Part shown: positions 1-8,180 of the stretch, piece after piece
Layout: the number at the start of each line of letters is the position of its first letter
Numbering within the stretch: the stretch's first letter is position 1
Assembly: GCA_023150835.1 (NCBI GenBank)
Contig: JAKLKB010000128.1
Location: 1 to 39,580, forward strand
DNA from: Myxococcota bacterium
GTDB lineage: Bacteria > Myxococcota_C > UBA6777
Direction: 5' to 3'
Length of the DNA stretch: 39,580 nucleotides
The notes under the pieces: generated by a model
Seen by the model: the letters and a program-made list of their open reading frames with translations, nothing else
What the model was told of the DNA's origin: nothing
Databases searched by the model: none
Program-made: the position numbers and the translations under genes

Positions 1-163
1 CGCCCACAAATCCCAACAACCTCCGCTCCTCGTTCTCTTCGCCTTCGCCCACAAATCCCAACAACCTCCGCTCCTCGTTCTCTTCGCCTTCGCCCACAAA
101 TCCCAACAACCTCCGCTCCTCGTTCTCTTCGCCTTCGCCCACAAATCCCAACAACCTCCGCTC
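1..163. repeat. 45-bp tandem repeat, 3.6 copies
   Basis: Units start at 1, 46, 91 and 136. The first three are identical, and the fourth stops matching at about 163. The array runs off the left edge, so its real length is unknown. The near-perfect identity suggests recent slippage or unequal crossing-over. It lies upstream of the zinc-ribbon gene and within the possible divergent minus-strand gene. Confidence 0.9.
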
Positions 164-193
164 GTCTTCAAACGCATTGCACACCAAGGTCAT
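1..193 (-). CDS. Possible divergent gene start with 15-aa repeats (partial)
   Basis: Reading the minus strand from an ATG at 193, the frame is open to the window edge (64 codons). It begins MTLVCNAFEDE and then repeats a 15-residue unit, EGEENEERRLLGFVG, about three and a half times. The 45-bp DNA unit is a multiple of three, as expected if a reading frame is kept. The gene would be divergent from the zinc-ribbon gene at 286, with about 90 bp between starts. Against it: the ribosome site is weak (GCAGAG touches the ATG), and the plus strand is also open through the same repeat. The product is not recognised. This is an inference from frame and composition only. Confidence 0.3.
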   Translation of the reverse strand, partial: MTLVCNAFEDERRLLGFVGEGEENEERRLLGFVGEGEENEERRLLGFVGEGEENEERRLLGFVG

Positions 194-285
194 CTCTGCT
201 AAGATCGCTGCACTCTTCGGCCCAGCACACACCCACAAATCCCCGCTGGCCCGCCATGAACGCATCAGGCAAAAAGGATCTCCCG

Positions 286-3072
286 ATGGATGTTTCTTGC
301 GAAAACTGCGGAGCGCATTACGAACTCGATACCTCCCGCTTCAAAGGTTCCTCCCTGCGTGTACAATGCTCCTCTTGTGGACACGTCTTTCGGGTCCAAA
401 AAAACCTCTCCGAGATCTCCTCTCCTGCTCTCCCCACCCTCCCCGACCCCTCCAAAAAATGGGTCATCCGCTACAAAGACGGCGCACTCTCCATCGTTCC
501 CGACAAAGCCACCCTCCAACGCTGGATCGTTGAACGCCGCGTCAGCCCCGATGACCACGTCTCTCAAGACGAGATCCACTGGCGCACCTTCGCCGAAATC
601 GAAGAATTCCAACCCTTCTTCCTTGTTGTCGCCCAAAGCACCGCCTCACACCTCGGCGTCCATCAAACGGGCGTCTTTGCCGCTCCCATCCTCACACCCG
701 GACCGCTCGCCCTCACCCCCTCTGGCAGCATCCAAAACTTCGCGACTCTCGGCCTTACGCCCGCTATCCCCTCTCCCACTCAAACCACCGCTCCTTCCCC
801 CTCTCACTTCGCTCCTTCCCCTATCCTCTCCGCTCCCACCCAAACCACCTCCCCTTCCGCTGTGATCTCCGCTCCCACCCAAACCACCGCTCCTTCTTCT
901 CCCCTTTCTCTCGGACCTGCCGGCTCCTTCGATTCTTCTCCCAAAGCCACCCTCGAATTCGGACTCGCTCAAGCCCTCCAAGGACTCAAATCCTCCAACC
1001 CCGCACTCCTCGCCGCCGCCGAAGCCGCACTCGCCTCCTCCGAATCAACCATCGCTTCCACCGAAGCCGTCTCTGACTCCGATATCGACAAAACATCTCA
1101 CACCCAAGAACGCACCGAGATCTCCCTCGAAGCCGCAACAGAAACCCACACCGATCTCTCAAACGACCTTGACTCCGTCTCCTTACGCACCGCCCACCTC
1201 GACGACCACGACGACCACCTCGCTCCTCCCCAAGACTTCTATCTCGCACCTCTCCCCAACAACTCCGCCTCTTCCAAACATCTCGATACCTCCACAGCAT
1301 CCGCCTCTTCCAAACATCTCGATACCTCCACAACATCCGCCTCTTCCAAACATCTCGATACCTCCACAGCATCCGCCTCTTCCAAACATCTCGATACCTC
1401 CACAACATCTGCCTCTTCCAAACATCTCGATACCTCCACAGCATCCGCCTCTCCCGCAAAATCCACCTCTTCCACAACACCCCTCGCATCGGCTTCTTCC
1501 GCGAAATCGGCGACCTCCAAACCTCCGACAGGTGAGTGGTTCATGGGCTCGTCAGACGCCCTCGATCTTGCCGCAGAACCCGCCTTCCAAGACGGCTCTC
1601 CGCTCACCCGAGATCCCGATGCCCCAAGCCGCGACTTTTCCGTCGACGAGGACCACACCGTCGGCGAAGAAGATCTCGCCTTCCAACCTAAAAAACTCGG
1701 ATGGTTCGGACGTTTCGCTATCTTCCTTCTCCTCCTCTCTTCCCTCGGCGCTGGCCTTTATCTCCTCCAACCCCCTTGGAGCGAGCCGCTCTGGATTCGC
1801 CTCCGACTTCTCGAAGCCCGCGCTGCCTCCAAAAACCTTCTTCAAGAAGTCCACATCCAACAATACGCCCTCCACGAAGCCGCTTGGCAACGCGCCACCG
1901 AACAACTCAAACAGATCGAAACCATCGAAGGCGACCGCTCTTTCCTTGGCCTCGCCCTCGCCCGCGCCCAACAACAACTCACCCGCATCGAAGCCCTCCA
2001 CCTCTCTCTCCTCCTCAACCAACAACAACAAGAACGCACCCGACAACAGATCAAAACCGTCCGACAAACTCTTGCCACCCTCCCCCCTCAAACACCTCAA
2101 CGCGCTGCCTTCGAGCAAAAACTCCAAAACTTCCAAAACTCCGCTTCCCAAGATCTCGACCGCCTCCAACAGCAAGAAAAACTCCTCCAACAACAAATGT
2201 CCCCTCTCGTCCAAGCCGCACAACAACAACTCCTCCTCGCCGAATCCACCGACCGCTTCGATATCCGCACCCTCCTCACCAAAGCACACTTCAGCGCAAT
2301 CTCCCCTAACAGCGGACCCACCACACGCAAAGCCCTCGAACAACTTGAAAAACGCTCCCTCTCCCCCGAACTACAATCCTCTCTTCTCCTAATCCGAGGC
2401 GCGCTTTCCCTGCGCGAAAACCAAACCGAACAAGCCTCCGAAGACCTCGACCCCGTCTGCCAAAAACACCCCAACTGGGTCTGGCCCATCCTCGCTCGCG
2501 CCGCTGTCTGGGCCATCCAACGCAAAACCAGCCAATCCATCCAAGAATTCAAACGCGCCATCGACCTCGCCAAACAACAACCCCTCGCCCAACAATGGCT
2601 CGCTTTCCTCCAATCCCCCCAACCCGATCTCACCCCACCCAAAGCTCCCCCCTCCAAAACATCTTCCCCTCCTTCCTCTTTCAACCCCCCCTCCAACACC
2701 GCCAACGACGACCTCGACAATCGACCCCTCCCCGCCCTCATCCGCGAAGCCGAACGCCTTCGACAACGCGAAAAATGCAACGCTGCCCTCCGTTTTTATT
2801 ACGCTGCCCTCAAGAAAAAACGTACTGGAACCATCTTCGCCGGCCTTGGCTGGTGTACGCTGGAGGCCAACCGACTCCCCAAAGCCCAATCCTACTTCCA
2901 AACCGCGCTCAAATTAGACGCCAACAACTCCCTTGCTCTCTTTGGCTTGGGACTGACTTTTCGACGACGCGGAAAAAAAGCCCTTGCAAAACAGACCTTT
3001 GAGACATATCTCCAACGATTCCCTGACTCCACCGACGCCAGAGAAGTCAAACTCATCCTCCAAGGTCTTTAA
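286..3072 (+). CDS. Zinc-ribbon (MJ0042-type) single-pass membrane protein with TPR C-terminus
   Basis: Predicted 928 aa from ATG 286, preceded by AAGGA at 274-278. The upstream ATG at 256 is rejected because the zinc ribbon normally begins within a few residues of the start. Residues 1-35 hold the ribbon, with C5/C8 and C28/C31. Residues 59-117 form a tryptophan-anchored block resembling the GYF_2-like domain that follows this ribbon in myxobacterial proteins. Then comes a long Ser/Thr/Pro-rich region with SAPTQTT motifs and a 12-aa repeat array (328-387), one transmembrane helix at about 477-494, a Gln-rich coiled coil, and TPR-like helices from about 813 to the end. The topology implies a cytoplasmic ribbon and a periplasmic TPR region. 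It is probably co-transcribed with the next two genes. Its role is unknown, though TPR scaffolds usually bind partner proteins. Confidence 0.9.
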   Translation: MDVSCENCGAHYELDTSRFKGSSLRVQCSSCGHVFRVQKNLSEISSPALPTLPDPSKKWVIRYKDGALSIVPDKATLQRWIVERRVSPDDHVSQDEIHWRTFAEIEEFQPFFLVVAQSTASHLGVHQTGVFAAPILTPGPLALTPSGSIQNFATLGLTPAIPSPTQTTAPSPSHFAPSPILSAPTQTTSPSAVISAPTQTTAPSSPLSLGPAGSFDSSPKATLEFGLAQALQGLKSSNPALLAAAEAALASSESTIASTEAVSDSDIDKTSHTQERTEISLEAATETHTDLSNDLDSVSLRTAHLDDHDDHLAPPQDFYLAPLPNNSASSKHLDTSTASASSKHLDTSTTSASSKHLDTSTASASSKHLDTSTTSASSKHLDTSTASASPAKSTSSTTPLASASSAKSATSKPPTGEWFMGSSDALDLAAEPAFQDGSPLTRDPDAPSRDFSVDEDHTVGEEDLAFQPKKLGWFGRFAIFLLLLSSLGAGLYLLQPPWSEPLWIRLRLLEARAASKNLLQEVHIQQYALHEAAWQRATEQLKQIETIEGDRSFLGLALARAQQQLTRIEALHLSLLLNQQQQERTRQQIKTVRQTLATLPPQTPQRAAFEQKLQNFQNSASQDLDRLQQQEKLLQQQMSPLVQAAQQQLLLAESTDRFDIRTLLTKAHFSAISPNSGPTTRKALEQLEKRSLSPELQSSLLLIRGALSLRENQTEQASEDLDPVCQKHPNWVWPILARAAVWAIQRKTSQSIQEFKRAIDLAKQQPLAQQWLAFLQSPQPDLTPPKAPPSKTSSPPSSFNPPSNTANDDLDNRPLPALIREAERLRQREKCNAALRFYYAALKKKRTGTIFAGLGWCTLEANRLPKAQSYFQTALKLDANNSLALFGLGLTFRRRGKKALAKQTFETYLQRFPDSTDAREVKLILQGL
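1267..1446 (+). repeat. 36-bp in-frame tandem repeat (5 copies)
   Basis: Five consecutive 36-bp units encode ASSKHLDTSTAS or ASSKHLDTSTTS. The two versions alternate strictly (A, T, A, T, A), so a 72-bp two-unit block was probably the thing duplicated. A degenerate Ala/Ser/Lys/Thr tail follows to about 1520. The array lies in the linker before the membrane helix, so copy number would change only linker length. Confidence 0.95.
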
Positions 3073-3089
3073 CCCTGCTCGGAGTTTCC

Positions 3090-4208
3090 ATGCCATCGCT
3101 TTTCTTGCGCGACTTTTTCTTTGACAAGCCTTCTGTCTCTGTTGAGCGCACCCTCTCCTGCGCTCGTGTCCAACCCCGCTCCTTCCGCGATTCGGAACCC
3201 TCATCGGGCTTTCAGCCCCGCTCCTTCGGTGCTTCGATGCGTCCATTTGGCTTCCAACCCCGCTCCTTCGGTGCTTTTCTCGGCAGTCTCCTTTCCTATT
3301 CCGCTTTTTTCTTCTTCGCCTCACCCTCTCCGACCAACGCCCTCTCCAAACGCGAAAAAGCCCAACGCTACCGCACCATCACTCGCCAGATCCAAAAAGG
3401 CTACAACGACGCCATCAAGCTCCGTTATCGCGAACCTTGCGTTGCTTACAACGCGATCCCCGCCTACATCGCGTGGCTTCAAAAGCTCGAAACCGCTACC
3501 GCTGACCAACCTCTTTTGCGCTACCAGATCCGCAGTATACAACGCAACATCCGAAGCAAACGCAATGCCTCCAATCGATGGATGCGCAGCATCCGCTCTC
3601 GTTGCCAACGCTATTGGAACGATGAATGGAAACGACAACCCCCCGCACCTCTCAGCAAAACCTGCAAAAAACGCTTTGACCAAGACGCCCAAGGTCAAGA
3701 AGTCTGGATCGGTGTTCGGCCTTGGGCTTATGTTTATGTCGATGATCTCCTCTGCGGCACTGCACCTTTGCGCGTCAAACTGCCCAACGGAACCTACACC
3801 ATCCGTCTTGACTTTCCACCCGGACGCGACTCGGCCCAATTCCCCATCCAGATCACCCAAACCGAAAAACTGCCCATCCTACTTTCTCGCACGATGGCCA
3901 ACAACCCCAACCCACCCAACAACCCCAAAAAACAGCCCGATCTCCTTTCCTCCCAACAGATCAAAACTGTCCTCCAACGCCACAAGGCCGACCTCAAAAG
4001 CTGCCAACTTTACCAACCCGACGCCCAGCAGATCACTCTGTCTTGGCGCATTACTCCCCAAGGCAAAACCGAAGACGTTCAATGGGTCAGCCCTCCCGAT
4101 GCCCCAAAACGTTTCCAAGACTGCGTCATGCGCGCCGCCACCCGCTGGCGATTCCCTAAAGCCCGCGCCAACGCCGATATCAAAGACTACCCCATCCCCC
4201 TCCAATAG
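3090..4208 (+). CDS. PEGA-like / AgmX-PglI C-terminal domain protein
   Basis: Predicted 372 aa. ATG 3090 follows CGGAG with a 5-nt gap, 17 nt after the upstream stop. A PEGA-like segment lies near residues 205-250 (VYVDDLLCGTAPLRVKLPNG), as in surface or periplasmic carbohydrate-binding proteins. Residues about 290-370 match the AgmX/PglI C-terminal pattern: I..VL..H...LKSC, then SWRITPQGKTEDVQWV, then DCVMRAATRWRFP. This domain in Myxococcus is linked to gliding and envelope proteins. The N-terminus is odd: about 60 residues with three QPRSF motifs precede the hydrophobic signal-like stretch at about 62-80. Met50 (nt 3237) would put the signal peptide at the usual place, but it lacks a ribosome site. 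Probably an exported envelope protein in an operon with its neighbours. Confidence 0.8.
   Translation: MPSLFLRDFFFDKPSVSVERTLSCARVQPRSFRDSEPSSGFQPRSFGASMRPFGFQPRSFGAFLGSLLSYSAFFFFASPSPTNALSKREKAQRYRTITRQIQKGYNDAIKLRYREPCVAYNAIPAYIAWLQKLETATADQPLLRYQIRSIQRNIRSKRNASNRWMRSIRSRCQRYWNDEWKRQPPAPLSKTCKKRFDQDAQGQEVWIGVRPWAYVYVDDLLCGTAPLRVKLPNGTYTIRLDFPPGRDSAQFPIQITQTEKLPILLSRTMANNPNPPNNPKKQPDLLSSQQIKTVLQRHKADLKSCQLYQPDAQQITLSWRITPQGKTEDVQWVSPPDAPKRFQDCVMRAATRWRFPKARANADIKDYPIPLQ
3170..3276 (+). repeat. Short CCCCGCTCCTTC repeat, 3 copies
   Basis: Near-identical blocks of about 23 bp recur at about 3170, 3213 and 3253 (AACCCCGCTCCTTCGGTGCTT and variants). They encode the QPRSF motifs of the protein above. 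They appear to have been inserted or expanded ahead of the signal-peptide-like stretch. Confidence 0.75.
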
Positions 4209-4220
4209 CCTGTATCAACC

Positions 4221-4973
4221 ATGTCTCAACAAAAAACGCACGCTCCCCTGCACTTACACGCCCCCACCCTTCCCCGTTGGCTTTCTGTCTACGACGCCCT
4301 GCCTCTTCATCTCGCCTTTAGCACTTTGTTGGTGGGCCTGTGGCTCACTCGCTTTTTGCTCACAGGTCATAAAAGTTTTGGACTTTTCTTATGGAATCTT
4401 TTTCTTGCATGGATTCCTTTTTTCTTTAGCCTCGGGATGGCTCGGGTGGCCCGCCCTAAACCGCGAATTTCTCTCGCCTTATTCCTGCTCGGCTCACTCT
4501 GGCTGTTGTTTTTCCCCAACGCGCCCTACCTGATCACCGACATGATCCATCTCCGACCGCGCAACTTCCCCTTTTGGTTCGATACCGTCTTGCTTTTCGG
4601 CTTTGCTCTACACGGTCTGCTACTTGGGATGTTTTCGCTCCACCGCGTCCACACGCTTATCCACAACGCGACTTCCCATCGCATCGGATGGATCGCCGTC
4701 TCACTTTTTCTCGGCCTCACTTCCTTTGGGATGTATCTCGGGCGTGTCGAGCGCTGGAATAGCTGGGATCTCCTCACCCGACCCCTTCCCACCCTGCGCG
4801 CCGTCACCGAAAAACTCTTCTTCCCTCTCCATCACCCAACCGCTTGGGCCTTCACTTCTACCACCTTTCTCTTACTTTTTCTTTCCTACCTTTTCTTGCT
4901 TCCCATCCATACTGCATCGCATCCATCGCCCCCTCCACAAACGCCCACCACACCACCCCCTCCCCAAACATAG
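4221..4973 (+). CDS. DUF1361 family integral membrane protein
   Basis: Predicted 250 aa and strongly hydrophobic, with about six or seven membrane helices. Two family signatures are clear: FPNAPYLITDMIHL near residue 98, and GMYLGRVERWNSWD near residue 170 followed by RPL. These define DUF1361, whose biochemical role is not established. The start is 12 nt after the AgmX-like gene's stop, so it is probably the third gene of that operon. The last 20 or so residues are Pro/Thr-rich and come from a short repeat that straddles the stop, so the original C-terminus may have been altered by repeat insertion. Confidence 0.88.
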   Translation: MSQQKTHAPLHLHAPTLPRWLSVYDALPLHLAFSTLLVGLWLTRFLLTGHKSFGLFLWNLFLAWIPFFFSLGMARVARPKPRISLALFLLGSLWLLFFPNAPYLITDMIHLRPRNFPFWFDTVLLFGFALHGLLLGMFSLHRVHTLIHNATSHRIGWIAVSLFLGLTSFGMYLGRVERWNSWDLLTRPLPTLRAVTEKLFFPLHHPTAWAFTSTTFLLLFLSYLFLLPIHTASHPSPPPQTPTTPPPPQT

Positions 4974-5053
4974 ACCGCTGGTCGGTATCCTTACCGCAAA
5001 GATCGACACCACCCCCTCCCCAAACATAGAAACCTCCCCAAACATAGACCGCT
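4955..5053 (+). repeat. Three copies of a CCCTCCCCAAACATAGA repeat
   Basis: Copies of about 17-23 bp occur near 4957, 5012 and 5033. The first supplies the DUF1361 stop codon (within ACATAG). The rest of the gap to 5196 is C-rich sequence without a convincing gene. Confidence 0.75.
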
Positions 5054-5196
5054 CCCACCACAATCCCCATATCCTCGCCCCCACGATCCGCCCCCCCCAA
5101 TCCTCACAGATCTCGGAGATCGCTCCTTACGGCCTTGACATCCCACGCCGCTCTCTTTACCAAAGGGGCATCTTTATTCTCGGCATCGGAGTGACG

Positions 5197-5363
5197 CACA
5201 AAAAAACCCGTGTTCGCGACACTTCAAGCGGAGCCGTCGTTGGTTTGAAAAACGCTGTTCACCCCGTATATGCGGGGTCAAGGGGCGACAGTCCCTTGTG
5301 GGGTTTGGGGCAACGCCCCACAAAAACAAGACCTAGGCACCCCACAAAAACAAGCCCAATAAA
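5197..5363 (+). repeat. Dispersed intergenic repeat A, copy 1 (longest)
   Basis: Starts with an A-run followed by CCGTGTTCGCGACACTTCAAG, then GTTGGTTTGAAAAACG, then a CCCCG/CGGGG hairpin (5262-5278 area), GGTCAAGGGGC, a GGGGC-AAC-GCCCC hairpin (5307-5319), and CCCACAAAAACAAGCCCAAT. The same order of blocks recurs at 19907-20050 and 23046-23200, and the first block also at 7281-7338 and 12246-12300. All copies lie upstream of plus-strand genes; this one is about 250 nt before the peroxiredoxin start. It could be a mobile intergenic element or a leader/attenuator. Confidence 0.75.
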
Positions 5364-5443
5364 CGCTCTAACCCTGTCAACGACCCGCCCCAAAGAAAGA
5401 TGCCTCCCTTCTGCTCACCACCCAAACAATAAAGGAGTTTCCG

Positions 5444-6094
5444 ATGAGTGACACCGCACCATCCCAACCCATCGCCCTCAACGGCTCGGCCCCTGACTTT
5501 CAAACCGTCACCACCCACGGTCCGATCACTTTTTCCGAATGGGCTCGTGGTAGCTGGGTGATCCTGTTCTCGCATCCTGCGGACTTTACACCTGTTTGCA
5601 CCACAGAGTTTATCGAGTTTGCCCGACGCTCCAATGAATTTGCGTCCCGAAACGTCAAGCTGATCGGATGCTCTATCGACAGCGTCTATGCGCACATCGG
5701 TTGGGTCCGTAATATCGAGGCCAACTTTGGTGTCCAGATCCAATTCCCCGTCATCGCCGACCTCGACCAAAAAGTCGCCCGGCTCTACAACATGATCCAC
5801 GAGCCTTCTTCCAATACCGCCGCTGTTCGGTGTGTCTTTTTCATCGACCCCAAGTTCAAGATCCGAGCGATGATCTATTATCCGCTGAACTTTGGCCGCA
5901 ACTTCGACGAGATCGTCCGTGTGATCGACGGACTCCAAACCGCCGATCAACACGGTATCGCCTGTCCCGCCAACTGGAAGCCCGGTGACAAGGTGATCAT
6001 CCCTCCCCCCGCCACCCAACAAGCCGCCGAAGAACGCCTCAAAACCCAAGGCATCGACATCACCGACTGGTACTTCTCCAAAAAATCCCTTTAG
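5444..6094 (+). CDS. 1-Cys peroxiredoxin (Prx6-type)
   Basis: Predicted 216 aa, the usual length for the family. The ribosome site AAAGGAG is at 5431-5437, 6 nt before the ATG. The peroxidatic cysteine is C52 in PADFTPVCTTEF, with the conserved Thr49 and Arg129. The C-terminal dimer arm carries ANWKPGDKVIIPPP, typical of Prx6-like and archaeal thiol peroxidases. C174, just before that motif, could act as a resolving cysteine, as in some archaeal members. The enzyme reduces hydrogen peroxide and organic peroxides in the cytoplasm. It is followed after 2 nt by the DUF1152 gene, so the two are probably co-transcribed. No OxyR-type site was identified. Confidence 0.95.
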   Translation: MSDTAPSQPIALNGSAPDFQTVTTHGPITFSEWARGSWVILFSHPADFTPVCTTEFIEFARRSNEFASRNVKLIGCSIDSVYAHIGWVRNIEANFGVQIQFPVIADLDQKVARLYNMIHEPSSNTAAVRCVFFIDPKFKIRAMIYYPLNFGRNFDEIVRVIDGLQTADQHGIACPANWKPGDKVIIPPPATQQAAEERLKTQGIDITDWYFSKKSL

Positions 6095-6096
6095 CC

Positions 6097-7077
6097 ATGT
6101 CTTCATCGTCTCAAACACTCGGCATATCAGCGCTTTTTCGTCATCCATTCGCAGAGCGGCTAGAATCGGCCCAAAGCATCCTGATCGCGGGAGCGGGCGG
6201 AGGGTTCGATATCTTTGCGGGGCTGCCGCTGTTTTTTGCGCTGCTACGGGAAGGAAGGCGCGTGCATCTGGCCAATCTGTCGTTCACCTATCTTGGGGCG
6301 ACAACGGCGACGGCGGTGGCTCCGTCTGTTTGGCGTGTGGATCACCAAAGCTCGGGCGAACCGCGCTACTTTCCAGAGATGTATCTTGCGACGTGGTTAC
6401 AACAGAACGGATTTCCCGACGCGATCTATTGCTTTGAAAAAGTCGGCGTACAGCCCTTGCGAGCGGCGTATCGGTGGTTGGTGAAACAGCTAGAGTTGGA
6501 TGCGGTGATCTTGATCGACGGTGGGACGGATATCTTGATGCGCGGCGATGAAGCGGGGCTTGGGACGCCCGCTGAAGACATGACGAGCCTTGCTGCGGTG
6601 CGTGGCCTCGATCTATCGGCCAAGATCGTAAGCTGCTTGGGCTTTGGGATCGATGCCTTTCACGGCGTCTGTCATGCCCATGTCTTGGAGAATATCGCAG
6701 CCCTCGACACCCAAGGCGGTTATCTCGGAGCGCACTCGCTCCATCTCTCCATGCCCGAAGTGGCGCGATTTCGAGAGGCCGTCGAATACACACACGCCCT
6801 AATGCCCGAACGGCAGAGCATCGTCAACGGCAGTATCCTCTCGGCCCTCGAAGGCCGCTTCGGAGACGCCCATCGCACCGAACGAACACGCAATAGCCAA
6901 CTCTTCATCAACCCGCTCATGACCTTGTATTGGCACTTTGACCTCGATACACTCGCCGCCCACAACCTCTATCTCCCGATGCTCGAACCCACCCGCGATA
7001 TCTTCCAAGTCCACGCCCTGATCGAAGCCTTCCACCGAAACACGAACACCCGCCCTCCTCGCTCCATCCCCTGCTAA
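6097..7077 (+). CDS. DUF1152 domain protein
   Basis: Predicted 326 aa. It begins 2 nt after the peroxiredoxin stop, so translation is probably coupled. The N-terminal third has a glycine-rich nucleotide-binding-like loop (ILIAGAGGGFDIFAGLPL), followed later by ILIDGGTDILMRGDE, both characteristic of DUF1152 proteins. These belong to a family of unknown function with a Rossmann-like core and no signal peptide, so it is expected to be cytoplasmic. Codon choice changes inside the gene: the first 600 or so bases favour G-ending codons, while the last 400 favour C-ending ones. Pairing with a peroxiredoxin suggests a link to oxidative stress, but that is inference. Confidence 0.85.
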   Translation: MSSSSQTLGISALFRHPFAERLESAQSILIAGAGGGFDIFAGLPLFFALLREGRRVHLANLSFTYLGATTATAVAPSVWRVDHQSSGEPRYFPEMYLATWLQQNGFPDAIYCFEKVGVQPLRAAYRWLVKQLELDAVILIDGGTDILMRGDEAGLGTPAEDMTSLAAVRGLDLSAKIVSCLGFGIDAFHGVCHAHVLENIAALDTQGGYLGAHSLHLSMPEVARFREAVEYTHALMPERQSIVNGSILSALEGRFGDAHRTERTRNSQLFINPLMTLYWHFDLDTLAAHNLYLPMLEPTRDIFQVHALIEAFHRNTNTRPPRSIPC

Positions 7078-7280
7078 ACAGCGCAGAATCTCCAAGCGAT
7101 CGCCCTTTCTCAAAAGGGGAGCCGTGAACTGAACAAGCCGCTTGATTTCAAAAAACACCCCTCAAAGGAGCATGGACAAAGATAACTTGTTGTGGCAAGG
7201 GTGGTCTTGCGACGCCTTCTGTGGAGGGCTGCGATGCAGAGTCGACCACGCGCATCGTTGGGAAACTCGGACGGCAACCA

Positions 7281-7338
7281 TGTTGGAAAAGCCGTATTCG
7301 CGAAGGCGCACGCGGCAGCGCTGTTGATTTGAAAAACC
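7281..7338 (+). repeat. Dispersed intergenic repeat A, copy 2 (5' block only)
   Basis: Matches the first block of the family: TTGGAAAAGCCGTATTCGCG, then GTTGATTTGAAAAACC. It ends directly at the ribosome site of the lipoprotein gene at 7354, so the hairpin half is absent. The remaining gap after the DUF1152 stop (7078-7280) shows no gene. Confidence 0.6.
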
Positions 7339-7353
7339 AAGGGAGGTGGTGTG

Positions 7354-8022
7354 ATGCGGTGGGCTTGGATGATGGGTTTGTTTGTGTTTTTGGGGTTGGG
7401 GGCATGTCAAGCACCCAGCACAGGAAATCCCGATGGCGGGGAGTCTGTCGCAGAGGGAAAATCTGATAGCGGGGAACCCGCAGCAGAGGGCAATACGGAG
7501 AGCAGAGAGTCCGTCCTAGAAGGGGATGTGGAAGGCAAAGAACTCGTCACGGAAAATCAGCCAGAGACCGTCACAGAAAATCCACCAGAGACCGTTGTTG
7601 CAGGGGATTGCAGTACAGAGCAAAGCTGCACCAAACCCAAAGAGTGCATCAGCCCGGGTCCACGACGCAAGGTTTGCGGCATCCCGCCGATGAACGAGTG
7701 CGAACAAGATGCAGATTGCCAAAAGAGCGATCCCAAGGCGATCTGCAAAGAAGGCGCTGGAAATTGCGGTGGCAAGGCGTGTGTCGCAGGTTGCAAAGCC
7801 GATAGCGAATGTCTTGTGGGCGAGTCCTGCAAAAGCGACGGACATTGTAAGCCAAAAGAATGTATCGACAACATGACCTGCCCGAAGAATTTTGTCTGTA
7901 ACAACAACAAGACCTGTGAAAGGCAAAGTTGCCAAAAAAGCACCGAGTGCTTGGGCTTTTGCGTCAATGCTTTTTGCTATGATCAGAAAGGGACGTGTGA
8001 AGAGATCATACCTGTTCCTTAA
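7354..8022 (+). CDS. Cys-rich lipoprotein
   Basis: Predicted 222 aa. ATG 7354 sits 7 nt after GGGAGG (7341-7346) and is preferred over the GTG at 7351. The N-terminus is a type II signal peptide ending in the lipobox LGAC, so it should be lipidated. Residues about 20-85 are an acidic linker of loose repeats (ESVAEG, EPAAEG, ESVLEG, ETVTEN). The C-terminal part holds about 20 cysteines in C-x-x-x-x-C spacings such as CEQDADCQKSD and CKADSECLVGESC. Such Cys-rich lipoproteins are common in Myxococcota; partners and function are unknown. Repeat B follows the stop. Confidence 0.85.
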   Translation: MRWAWMMGLFVFLGLGACQAPSTGNPDGGESVAEGKSDSGEPAAEGNTESRESVLEGDVEGKELVTENQPETVTENPPETVVAGDCSTEQSCTKPKECISPGPRRKVCGIPPMNECEQDADCQKSDPKAICKEGAGNCGGKACVAGCKADSECLVGESCKSDGHCKPKECIDNMTCPKNFVCNNNKTCERQSCQKSTECLGFCVNAFCYDQKGTCEEIIPVP

Positions 8023-8027
8023 GTGGT

Positions 8028-8145
8028 TACGAAATCCGCCCGTTGTGTGATCGTAAAGATGTAGAAGCAGCAAGGTGTAGCTGCCCAACCACAGGGCGTC
8101 TACGCACGCCCCTTCGTGTACACATCTCCCAAATATCGTATGATG
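8028..8145 (+). repeat. Dispersed repeat B, copy 1
   Basis: Begins 6 nt after the lipoprotein stop with TACGAAATCCGCCCGTTGTG, continues TGATCGTAAAGATGT, has a GCAGC...GCTGC stem and a GGGCG...CGCCC stem, and ends near TATCGTATGATGCC. The same sequence recurs in reverse orientation at 15357-15602 and as a fragment at 28231-28263. The two stems could act as a transcription terminator, but no clean U-tract follows directly. Confidence 0.75.
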
Positions 8146-8180
8146 CCTTTTTGTTTTGAACGCATCTGTCTTAAATAATT

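Noticed and set aside
265-2901. Long open frames antisense or out of frame to the zinc-ribbon gene
   Set aside because: They are biased-composition shadows of the Ser/Pro/Gln-rich sense gene.
5257-5290. TTCACCCCGTATATGCGGGG as a CRISPR-type repeat
   Set aside because: Single copy without spacers; it fits repeat A.
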